Shown piece by piece: positions 7,518 through 15,017 of a DNA stretch of 18,597 bases. A model generated the notes under the pieces. It saw only the letters and a list, made by a program, of their open reading frames with translations. It was not told the origin of the DNA and made no database searches. Origin of the DNA: JAUZPB01 sp037140715 (GTDB lineage: Bacteria; Bacteroidota; Ignavibacteria; Ignavibacteriales; SURF-24); contig JBAXDX010000057.1 in NCBI GenBank assembly GCA_037140715.1, positions 1 through 18,597 of the forward strand. Direction: 5' to 3'. Both the position numbers and the translations under genes were made by a program. Each line of letters starts with the position of its first letter. The stretch's first letter is position 1.

Positions 7518-9020
7518 TTAATTAATCCAATATGTAATGTTTGTCTTGCGGTCTTTATTATTTACTATCTCCACGTCAGTATAGAAAGAATCTTCCTTGT
7601 AATGAGTCGATGAAATCTCCTCGAATATTACTCCTGTTTCGGTAAACATTTCATGTTTAACGCCTCTTTCTACAATAATAATATCGCCCTGCTTATATTC
7701 CCGTTTAACTCCGTCTAAAGTAAGTTCAAGTTTGCCGTACATTACGTAGAAAGACTCTTCCTTTAACTTATGAAATTGCTCGGGATGAGTCTGATTTGGC
7801 AGCAGAATAATAAGTTTTTTACAATACTCCCTGTTGATAAAGTTAATTAGCGTACATCCTGTCTGATAGAACTTATCAATCCCATAATGATGCGAAACCT
7901 CAAAATCCAGCTTATCCGGAACCTGAACCTTACTGTTTATTATAAAATCAGCCACCTTCAGAATAATTTCCAAAACCTTTTCACGCAATTCTGTTTTCCT
8001 TGTGTCGCTGAAAAATACAGGCTGATTTTTCTTTATCGGTGCCAAGGCTGTATATTTAGTATATTTTGAAAAATCGTTGGCAGAAATCTGGTCATCCTGA
8101 ATCGGTATCGCAAAAAAGACCTTCGATATATCCAGCGTTTCGCCTTCCGCAATATCCTCTTTAGCAAAGATGCCTCGTCTGAGTCCTCTCAAATCAGCTA
8201 ATTCTTTCTCCGTAAATTCATATCTTTCATCCTTAACACCGCATATTTCAAAAGTTTCTTTAGCCGTCAAAAGCCAGGAAGCAACCTGCCGGGGATCGGC
8301 GGAGTAAGCATTCAGCGCATATTTGTCAGTCTTAAGTCCGACATGTTTTTCAAATATTGACGCACCTTTTGAAATCGCAATTCTAACCGGCTCCATATTA
8401 TCAGGTGATTCATGCGTGGAAAAGCCGATTCTTGTCTGCGGATATCTTTTCTTTAACAGATCAATCTGGTTCATCTGGAGATTCTTCAGCCGGGTCGGAT
8501 ACTCAGCTACGCAGTGCATCAAAGAGACAGGCTTATTCCTATGCTCAAAAAAACTAATAACCTTATCTGTATCTTCCAGAGATACGCCGGCATTTGAAGC
8601 AATAACAGGCAGAGCAGTTTTAGCTATTCTTTCCAATAGCGGCCAGTCTGTGAAGGAACAACTGCCTATTTTAATAATATCAAAATCATGTTCTTCAATC
8701 AAAGCTACTGAAGATTCGTCAAAAGCCGTGCATATACCAAGGAAGCCTTTCTCCCTGATTTTGTCCCTTAACAATCTGAACTCATCTTTTGTAAGCCTTG
8801 TCTCGGAAAACCTTTTAATATATTTTATATCCTGACGTCTGGCATAATCAGGATGAATAAAAGTATCAAGCTGCCTGTACTGGAGCTTAAACGCGAATGT
8901 AAAATCAAAATCCTTTGAGACATTATACATTTCATCGATTATCCTCAGTCCGTGCTGAACATCCCCCATGTGGTTGTTAGCCATTTCATAAATAAATAAT
9001 GGTTTTGAAAAATTTATCAC
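7518..9020 (-). CDS. NeuB-family (sialic-acid-synthase-like) PEP aldolase with SAF and C-terminal cupin domains
   Basis: A 500-aa three-part protein. Residues 1 to ~255 form the NeuB barrel: EMANNHMGD, AFKLQY, TAFDESS, IKIGSCSFTDWPLLE, the LMHC/YPT motif, IGFSTHES and FEKHVGL. NeuB enzymes condense phosphoenolpyruvate with an amino sugar to make nonulosonic acids. Residues ~285-345 are an antifreeze-like SAF domain (RRGIFAKEDIAEGETL). Residues ~400-480 are a cupin with likely metal ligands His412, His417, Glu421/Glu422 and His456, resembling D-lyxose-isomerase-type cupins. Ordinary NeuB is ~340-350 aa, so the cupin is an added module. The start is GTG at 9018-9020, backed by AAGGAG eight bases upstream, and it overlaps the rfbH stop by four bases. 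Some NeuB positions differ (STHE for SDHT; no STGM), so the substrate may differ. Confidence 0.88.
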   Translation of the reverse strand: MINFSKPLFIYEMANNHMGDVQHGLRIIDEMYNVSKDFDFTFAFKLQYRQLDTFIHPDYARRQDIKYIKRFSETRLTKDEFRLLRDKIREKGFLGICTAFDESSVALIEEHDFDIIKIGSCSFTDWPLLERIAKTALPVIASNAGVSLEDTDKVISFFEHRNKPVSLMHCVAEYPTRLKNLQMNQIDLLKKRYPQTRIGFSTHESPDNMEPVRIAISKGASIFEKHVGLKTDKYALNAYSADPRQVASWLLTAKETFEICGVKDERYEFTEKELADLRGLRRGIFAKEDIAEGETLDISKVFFAIPIQDDQISANDFSKYTKYTALAPIKKNQPVFFSDTRKTELREKVLEIILKVADFIINSKVQVPDKLDFEVSHHYGIDKFYQTGCTLINFINREYCKKLIILLPNQTHPEQFHKLKEESFYVMYGKLELTLDGVKREYKQGDIIIVERGVKHEMFTETGVIFEEISSTHYKEDSFYTDVEIVNNKDRKTNITYWIN

Positions 9021-10681
9021 TTTGGTTGCTCCTTATTGAATTTTGTGTTCTCTGACATACTAATTTTCTCCTGAATAAAATTACTGACAACTTCAACTAC
9101 CCTGGCGATATCATCCGGACTTAATAAAGGTGTAACGCCAAGCCAAAAGGAATTGGTCATTATATAATTAGTATTGGGTAATAACGACAGGTTTTCTTTA
9201 GTTATTTCAGAAGATTTTAATAATTTCGAATTTCTTATTTTTAAACTGATATTATTATTTAAAAATGCCGGCTGGGATAAGATATTCCCTGCGAACAGAT
9301 TTCTTGTGCCTGTCCTGTTCCGGTCGAGGTGTCTGATCAGGTTGGGTTTATTAAAGAAGGTATTATCCCTGATGCTGATCAGAAAACCAAACCAGGACGG
9401 AACGCTATCTTCCTCAGCCTGGGGAAGAATAAGATAGTCCTGGAAATCTTTCAGCCCTTCATATAATAGATTAAAATTGCGTTTTCTTATTTCAATAAAC
9501 TCCGGAAGTTTCTGTAACTGCGACAAGCCGATAGCCGCCTGCCAGTCAGTCATTTTTAAGTTATACCCTATATGGGAATAAACGTACTTATGATCATAAC
9601 CTTCAGGCAGGTTTCCAAATGTCTTTTCAAATCTTTTCCCGCACGTATTATCCTTACCAGGAGCGCACCAGCAGTCGCGCCCCCAGTCTCTATAAGACAG
9701 GACAATATTGTAAAGCTCCGGATCATTTATTATTACCGCGCCTCCCTCGCCCGTTGTGATATGATGGGCAGGATAAAAGCTGAGTGTAGCCAGATGTCCG
9801 AATGCACCTGTATATTTTCCTTTATATTTTGATCCCAATGCATCGCAATTATCTTCAATTAACCATAAGTTATATTTCTTAACAATCTCCTGAATCCTGT
9901 CCAGGTTAAATGGATTTCCTAGTGTATGGGCAATAAAAATCGCTTTTGTTCTTTCAGTAATTGATTCTTCAATCTGATCAACGTCAATATTATATGTACC
10001 CGGCTTAACATCGAGGAATACCGGGATTAAATTATTCTGAATAATTGGATTAATTGTTGTCGGGAATCCCGCGGCGACAGTAATGATCTCATCACCTGGT
10101 TTCAGGCTTCTTACTCCCAATTTATTAGAAGTCAGCGCCGTTATTGCAAGAAGATTAGCCGATGAACCTGAATTGACAGTCAGTATATAAGGCGAGCCGA
10201 GAAAATTAGCGAGCGCGGTTTCAAATCTATCATTGAACCTGCCGGTTGTAAGCCACATATCGAGCGAGGCATCAATCATGTTAAACAGATCTTTTTCATC
10301 CAGAACTTTGCCCGATACAGGTATTGAATGAGAAGATTTTGTTTTTGTTATCGCCTCGAAATGGAGACTGGCAGTAAAGTGATTAAGTAATCTTAAAACA
10401 GAATCAAGTTTTTTTTTCTTAAGACCTGCTATCCTGATATGGTTTGATAACTGAATTGTAAGCATGTTTTTAACAGAGATTTCAAAACGCGTACTGAACC
10501 CTGCTTCCTCAATGTCTTCCGGATTAATTATATCGGTAAAATCATCCGGTACTTCATTAATCATCTCATTCAGAAAACAAACAACCATTTCTCCATTATT
10601 CTTTCTATAATTCAGGACTAAAACATATTTTAACTGTTCTTCATCAGGATTCTGTAAAATTATATCACCGGCTATTATCAT
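9017..10681 (-). CDS. rfbH: RfbH-type CDP-4-keto-6-deoxyglucose 3-dehydrase with an extra N-terminal PemK/MazF-like domain
   Basis: Residues ~105-554 match RfbH/DdhC (E1), the PMP- and [2Fe-2S]-dependent enzyme that removes the C3 hydroxyl of CDP-4-keto-6-deoxyglucose. The diagnostic C-X57-C-X1-C-X7-C cluster is exact (Cys279, 337, 339, 347), and His replaces the usual PLP-lysine in YPAHHITTGEGG (306-307). VNSGSSANLLAI and TVAAGFPTTINPI are also typical. Known RfbH proteins are ~437 aa; this one has ~100 additional N-terminal residues beginning GDIILQN, with YVLVLN, EEAGFSTRFEISVKNMLTI and GLKKKKLDSVLRLL. That order is the PemK/MazF pattern, but the catalytic Arg-Pro and Thr/Ser positions are not kept. 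The start ATG at 10681 has GGAAG upstream, 12 bp after rfbG. No E3 reductase partner (rfbI/ddhD) is in the window. Confidence 0.92.
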   Translation of the reverse strand: MIIAGDIILQNPDEEQLKYVLVLNYRKNNGEMVVCFLNEMINEVPDDFTDIINPEDIEEAGFSTRFEISVKNMLTIQLSNHIRIAGLKKKKLDSVLRLLNHFTASLHFEAITKTKSSHSIPVSGKVLDEKDLFNMIDASLDMWLTTGRFNDRFETALANFLGSPYILTVNSGSSANLLAITALTSNKLGVRSLKPGDEIITVAAGFPTTINPIIQNNLIPVFLDVKPGTYNIDVDQIEESITERTKAIFIAHTLGNPFNLDRIQEIVKKYNLWLIEDNCDALGSKYKGKYTGAFGHLATLSFYPAHHITTGEGGAVIINDPELYNIVLSYRDWGRDCWCAPGKDNTCGKRFEKTFGNLPEGYDHKYVYSHIGYNLKMTDWQAAIGLSQLQKLPEFIEIRKRNFNLLYEGLKDFQDYLILPQAEEDSVPSWFGFLISIRDNTFFNKPNLIRHLDRNRTGTRNLFAGNILSQPAFLNNNISLKIRNSKLLKSSEITKENLSLLPNTNYIMTNSFWLGVTPLLSPDDIARVVEVVSNFIQEKISMSENTKFNKEQPK

Positions 10682-10693
10682 TTGTTCTTCCTT

Positions 10694-11800
10694 TTAGAGC
10701 GTCCATTCAATTGACTGATTTTTAGCTTTCAAAACAAACTCGTTAATTTGTTCTAATCTTTTTGAGTAAAGTTCTTCTCCAACGAGATCATCCTTATACC
10801 CGCTTACGGTAAACTGAACAGTTTCAGCAAAATTTAACACCGGCTTCCATTTTAAGTATTTCATTGCTTTTGAAATATCAAGCTTTAACATCGTAGTTTC
10901 GTGATACTGGCTTTCTTTATGAATCATCTCCAATTCGCCTTCGCCATAAAAATCTATAATTTTGTTAATCAAATCAGCCACAGTATAATGATTACTGTCA
11001 AGCGGCCCAAAATTCCATGCTCCCTGGAATTGTTTTTTATCCCGATACAATTTAGCACATAAATATAAATATCCGCTCAACGGCTCAAGAACATACTGCC
11101 ACGGTCTTGAAGCAAAAGGATAGCGAAGAACAAGTTTCTCCTTCCTCATCATTGACCTGAAAAAATCAGGAACGATTCTGTTATCAGCCCAATCGCCGCC
11201 ACCAATAACATTACCCGCGCGGACTGTAGCTGTCTGGCATGATTCTACGCCCGAAAAAAAGGATTTGACATAAGAGTTAACAATTAGTTCAGCACATCCC
11301 TTAGACGCACTGTAAGGATCATTGCCACCCAGGCGGTCAGTTTCTTTATAGCCCCAAACCCATTCATTATTCTGATAGCACTTATCGCTTGTAACGATTA
11401 CTGTCGCCTTAACGGTGCCGGTTAACCTGACAGCCTCCAAAAAATTAACTGTCCCCATCATATTAGTTGCGAAAGTTTCCTGCGGATTCCGGTAAGATTC
11501 TAATACAAGTGGCTGAGCTGAAAGGTGAAAAGCAATATCAGGCCGGACTTCCGTAAAATAGTTTATTAATTGATCTAAATCTCTTACATCGCCATACTTT
11601 TGGGTTATTCTGTCTTCAAGTCCGGTTATTACAAAATTATCAATTTTAGATTTTGGTGGCAACGCATATCCATAAACCGCCGCACCAAGTTCATTTAACC
11701 AGACAGATAACCATGACCCCTTAAACCCGGTAGTCCCCGTGATTAATACTTTTTTATTCCTAAAAAAATCTCCAAACACATTCATATTAATCTTGCTCAT
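10694..11800 (-). CDS. rfbG: CDP-glucose 4,6-dehydratase
   Basis: A 368-aa short-chain dehydrogenase/reductase of the extended type. The NAD-binding GTTGFKG motif lies near residue 22, the LSAQPLV and VTSDKCY segments follow, and the YSASK motif supplies the catalytic Tyr and Lys. The sequence and length fit RfbG, which converts CDP-D-glucose to CDP-4-keto-6-deoxy-D-glucose. Its 5' end overlaps the end of rfbF by 14 bp (11787-11800), and rfbH follows after 12 bp, so translation is probably coupled. The ATG at 11800 has no clear Shine-Dalgarno; an in-frame ATG five codons in is a possible alternative. RmlB/Gmd-type dehydratases are close relatives, but the neighbours fix CDP-glucose as the substrate. 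Confidence 0.95.
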   Translation of the reverse strand: MSKINMNVFGDFFRNKKVLITGTTGFKGSWLSVWLNELGAAVYGYALPPKSKIDNFVITGLEDRITQKYGDVRDLDQLINYFTEVRPDIAFHLSAQPLVLESYRNPQETFATNMMGTVNFLEAVRLTGTVKATVIVTSDKCYQNNEWVWGYKETDRLGGNDPYSASKGCAELIVNSYVKSFFSGVESCQTATVRAGNVIGGGDWADNRIVPDFFRSMMRKEKLVLRYPFASRPWQYVLEPLSGYLYLCAKLYRDKKQFQGAWNFGPLDSNHYTVADLINKIIDFYGEGELEMIHKESQYHETTMLKLDISKAMKYLKWKPVLNFAETVQFTVSGYKDDLVGEELYSKRLEQINEFVLKAKNQSIEWTL

Positions 11801-12584
11801 AGATTTTTTCGGGCCACAGCTTCCAAGGGGCTTTTCCTGATTTCCATAATTCTTCCAGATGATTTTTATCTCGTAATGTATCCATAGCCTGCCAAAATCC
11901 CGTATGCTTATAAGCTCCCAGCCTGCCTTCTTTGGTTACATTGATCAAAGGATCTCCTTCAAATGCAATTGTATCTCCATCAATATAATTAAAAATTTCC
12001 GGTTCGAGAACAAAAAACCCTGTATTTATCCATGCTCCGTTTTCCGTTGGTTTTTCAACAAATTCCTTAACTGTATCATCTTTATCAATACTTAAAGCTC
12101 CGAATCTTCCGGTAGGCTGAGTTGCCGTAACAGTTATTAATCTATTCGTACCAGTATGGCTTTGAACAAGAGCGCTGACATCAACATTGGCAACACCATC
12201 GCCATAAGTCATCATAAACCGTTTATTGCCGATATATGGCTGAACCCTTTTTATTCTCCCGCCGGTTGCCGAATTAAGTCCGGTATCCACGAGAGTTACT
12301 TTCCATGGCTCTGTAAAATGGTTATGGTAGGTTATTTGGTTCCCATACCGGAAATCGAAAGTAATATCGCTTGTATGGAGGAAATAATTGGCAAAATACT
12401 CTTTAACTATATAGCCTTTATACCCCAGACAAATAATAAAATCATTGAAGCCATAATGGGAATAAATTTTCATAATGTGCCATAAAATTGGTTTCCCGCC
12501 AATTTCAATCATAGGTTTAGGTCTAAGATGCGATTCTTCACTAATTCTTGTCCCCAGACCGCCTGCCAGTATAACTACCTTCAT
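11787..12584 (-). CDS. rfbF: Glucose-1-phosphate cytidylyltransferase
   Basis: A nucleotidyltransferase of 265 aa that makes CDP-glucose from CTP and glucose-1-phosphate, the first committed step of the operon. MKVVILAGGLGTRISEES with RPKPMIEIGGKPILWHIM is the nucleotide-binding and catalytic signature. TYGDGVANVD carries the metal-binding Asp, and FVEKP plus the GFWQAMDTLRDK segment are characteristic of RfbF rather than of RmlA or GalU. I place the start at the ATG at 12582-12584, because AAGGAA lies six bases upstream; an in-frame TTG two codons earlier (12590) overlaps that site poorly. It is the first gene of the five-gene sugar operon. Confidence 0.95.
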   Translation of the reverse strand: MKVVILAGGLGTRISEESHLRPKPMIEIGGKPILWHIMKIYSHYGFNDFIICLGYKGYIVKEYFANYFLHTSDITFDFRYGNQITYHNHFTEPWKVTLVDTGLNSATGGRIKRVQPYIGNKRFMMTYGDGVANVDVSALVQSHTGTNRLITVTATQPTGRFGALSIDKDDTVKEFVEKPTENGAWINTGFFVLEPEIFNYIDGDTIAFEGDPLINVTKEGRLGAYKHTGFWQAMDTLRDKNHLEELWKSGKAPWKLWPEKIYEQD

Positions 12585-12766
12585 AAACAATTCCTTGTTA
12601 TTGAATAAATCATTGTATCAATTTACATTTTTTTACTAAAATTTATAGCATTTGCCAAATTCAGACAGAACATTACATCGCCCATTATCAAGATTGACTA
12701 TTTTTCGTCATGCCTAATCGATATTCATTCTGCAGTCAGAATTTAACCGCCGCGCCTCTCCCCTGA
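12585..12766. promoter_or_regulatory. Intergenic region that should hold the sugar-operon promoter
   Basis: This 182-bp AT-rich gap separates two minus-strand genes and must contain the promoter for rfbF unless the operon continues from the upstream gene. A 6-bp perfect inverted repeat (ATTCTG-CAGT-CAGAAT, 12727-12742) lies 25 bp after the 623-aa gene's stop. It lacks a T-tract, so it is only a weak terminator candidate. No promoter box pair stands out. Confidence 0.3.
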
Positions 12767-14638
12767 TTACTCAGGAGTTATAGCTGCCTGCATAGTCAAC
12801 AGCAGTTTATCCGAACAATCTTTAATCTCTGCATCTGCATCTGCCTTCAACTTAGTAAATTCGATCTCTTTTTCATTTTTAACCTGCTCGCAGGCTTTTG
12901 TATATAATTCGATCCTGTCTTTTATATTTTCAGTTATCAATTTCAGTATTTTTTCATGCTCTTTTTTTATATTGTCATTTTCTTTTTCCTTATTTGCTTT
13001 CATATAAGTTATTTTTTTTAACAAATTCTGTTTCTCCGATACCATCTCCATATATGCAAATGCGACTGAAAATATGCAAATAATTATTCCAAGCAGAAAA
13101 GTAACAGCCGCCCATTGCAACCCTGAAATTATTACAACTTCCATTACCTCCTTGAAAGAATAAATGCCACCTATAGAACCTCCGTAACAACCGGCAAAAC
13201 TCCCAATAATAAATACCAACAAACTGACAATTATATTATAAACCATTGAATTATTAAAAACAGTCTGCGGTTCAAATTGCTTATCCTTATTAATATTTTC
13301 TATCTTATCCTCTATTGCCTTGATAGCAGTAGAAGTTCTTTTCTCAAATTCTTGAAGTGTATCCTCAAATTTTTTGTTCTGCTCTTTGACCGACTCGTCC
13401 AGCTCACTTGTCAGGATCCTGATTGCTTTCTGACTTTCAAGAACATCGGTATCAAACTGTTTTAGCTTCTCAACAATTTCAATATTCAATTTGTGTTTAA
13501 CGGAAGAGAGAATAAGTTCATTGACTTTGAGAATCTTATCCTGCAAAAATATCTTCGTAAGGTCGACAAACTTATTTTTATTACCGGAAAATGCATGGGA
13601 AACACGTTCAATGAATTCAAGAGATTTGATAATATCCGGAGAGAATAAATTATGAGGGAAAAGTCCGTTGATATTAATGACAAAATCATTAAGCCGCTCA
13701 TATTGCAAATCAATCGAACCGAGCTGCTCCGTGAATATCATGTCAAGCTCTTCAAGCATATCGGCAAAATCATTCTCGGAAAATATTGAATAAGTAACGG
13801 CGTTCTGAATAATGTAATAAATAAACGTAAGGCTATTCTTTTCAATGCCAAACTTCAGCATATTTTTGTCATAGTTGATAATATCGATTATAAGTCCGAT
13901 TGCGCTTTCCTTATCGCCTATTTTTTTATTGATAAGGGCAAGATAAAATTTCGCGGTTATCCCTGTTGGATTTACTTTTAAGGCTTCATTTAATACCTGA
14001 TAAACCTCAGTTAACGATTCCATTTTCAAATACGCGAATGCCTGAAAAATATGAATTGTATATGAAACAGAAGCTTTCAGGGCCTCGCTTATTTTCATCT
14101 GATGAAGCACACTAAAAGCAATATTCAAAAAATCTATAGCTTTGCCGGGAGCGTACAGATTTTTATCATAGGTAAAGATAACAGCCTGAAAAATATACTT
14201 CAGGATATTATCAGGATGAGTATCTCGTTCAATTAACTTAGTTGTAGATAAAGCATAATACTTTTTCTCATCCTCGGATTTAAGTTTTACCCACTTTGCA
14301 TAGAATTCCTTGATCGATTTATAACTTTCAGACGAGAATACCTTCGATTTATCGCTTCTGAGACTTTCCTCAATCTTTAATAATATGGTAGTATCGCACA
14401 GCCAGTAATAGGGAGCATCTTCATAATAAATAAACAGTTCGCCTTTTTCATCTGTAAATTTAAAACTACGTAACTGTCCGCTTTTTTTTATATACTGAAG
14501 GTAATCAATTCCTTTTTTAACAAAATTCTGAAATTTCTCTTTGCTATAGGTTTTGAACTTCGAAATTATCAAATCCTTTGTTAAACTATCTTCCTGATTA
14601 CTTTCCTGATCGCCAGTAACTATTTCAACAATATCCAT
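12767..14638 (-). CDS. Uncharacterised protein with TPR-like, coiled-coil and two-transmembrane regions
   Basis: A 623-aa protein I do not recognise. The N-terminal third is charged, with a YYEDAPYYWL stretch near residue 72. Residues ~160-270 are helical with TPR-like spacing (for example VYQVLNEALKVNPTGITAKF). Residues ~395-460 form a coiled coil rich in Glu/Lys/Gln. Two strong hydrophobic segments (~465-487, Gly-rich, and ~500-530) form a membrane hairpin, and a second Lys/Glu-rich coiled coil runs from ~535 to ~600. This layout suggests an inner-membrane anchored scaffold with both coiled coils on the same face (inference). The ATG at 14638 has no strong Shine-Dalgarno. It is probably transcribed separately from the sugar operon, 182 bp downstream. 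No catalytic motif was seen. Confidence 0.75.
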   Translation of the reverse strand: MDIVEIVTGDQESNQEDSLTKDLIISKFKTYSKEKFQNFVKKGIDYLQYIKKSGQLRSFKFTDEKGELFIYYEDAPYYWLCDTTILLKIEESLRSDKSKVFSSESYKSIKEFYAKWVKLKSEDEKKYYALSTTKLIERDTHPDNILKYIFQAVIFTYDKNLYAPGKAIDFLNIAFSVLHQMKISEALKASVSYTIHIFQAFAYLKMESLTEVYQVLNEALKVNPTGITAKFYLALINKKIGDKESAIGLIIDIINYDKNMLKFGIEKNSLTFIYYIIQNAVTYSIFSENDFADMLEELDMIFTEQLGSIDLQYERLNDFVININGLFPHNLFSPDIIKSLEFIERVSHAFSGNKNKFVDLTKIFLQDKILKVNELILSSVKHKLNIEIVEKLKQFDTDVLESQKAIRILTSELDESVKEQNKKFEDTLQEFEKRTSTAIKAIEDKIENINKDKQFEPQTVFNNSMVYNIIVSLLVFIIGSFAGCYGGSIGGIYSFKEVMEVVIISGLQWAAVTFLLGIIICIFSVAFAYMEMVSEKQNLLKKITYMKANKEKENDNIKKEHEKILKLITENIKDRIELYTKACEQVKNEKEIEFTKLKADADAEIKDCSDKLLLTMQAAITPE

Positions 14639-15017
14639 TATTATATACTATCTTTAATTTGTAAAGTTAATAATTACCCGGATTACATCATTAATTATCA
14701 CCATCCCATCAAAAAAATTTAATAACAGTCTTCAATCAAATTCAAATGGATCCCCCAATGGTTAACTCAAAAATTCTATATTAGCCTGGTATAAATATAA
14801 CTTCTAAACTTTACATTTAACAGAACACCAGGAAAATATTTAAATTTTCTTGATTAAGTAACTACTTTAGGATTACCTTTGTGCGATTACTTTCTATTGA
14901 CTGCTGAATAGATGGTTAATATCCGTAACAAGAGAAATAACATAAATGGAATGCATCTTTTCAGTAATTGTTCCCCAAACACACTTTTGAAGAATTTACT
15001 AATTAACAGGAAATTAA
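14639..15017. other. Divergent intergenic region between the 623-aa gene and tex
   Basis: This 379-bp AT-rich stretch must hold promoters in both directions. On the plus strand, TACCTTTG (14874-14881) matches the Bacteroidota -7 element TAnnTTTG. A TTGA (14850-14853) lies 20 bp upstream, near the expected -33 position, and would give a leader of about 130 nt for tex. I see no gene, no tRNA and no repeat here. Confidence 0.35.

Noticed and set aside
8323..8835. 170-codon plus-strand ORF opposite the NeuB-like gene
   Set aside because: It is an antisense shadow of a gene with clear domain motifs; its translation has no recognisable family pattern.
12727..12742. Rho-independent terminator after the 623-aa gene
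   Set aside because: The stem is only 6 bp, AT-rich, and lacks a T-tract, so it was kept only as a remark in the intergenic entry.
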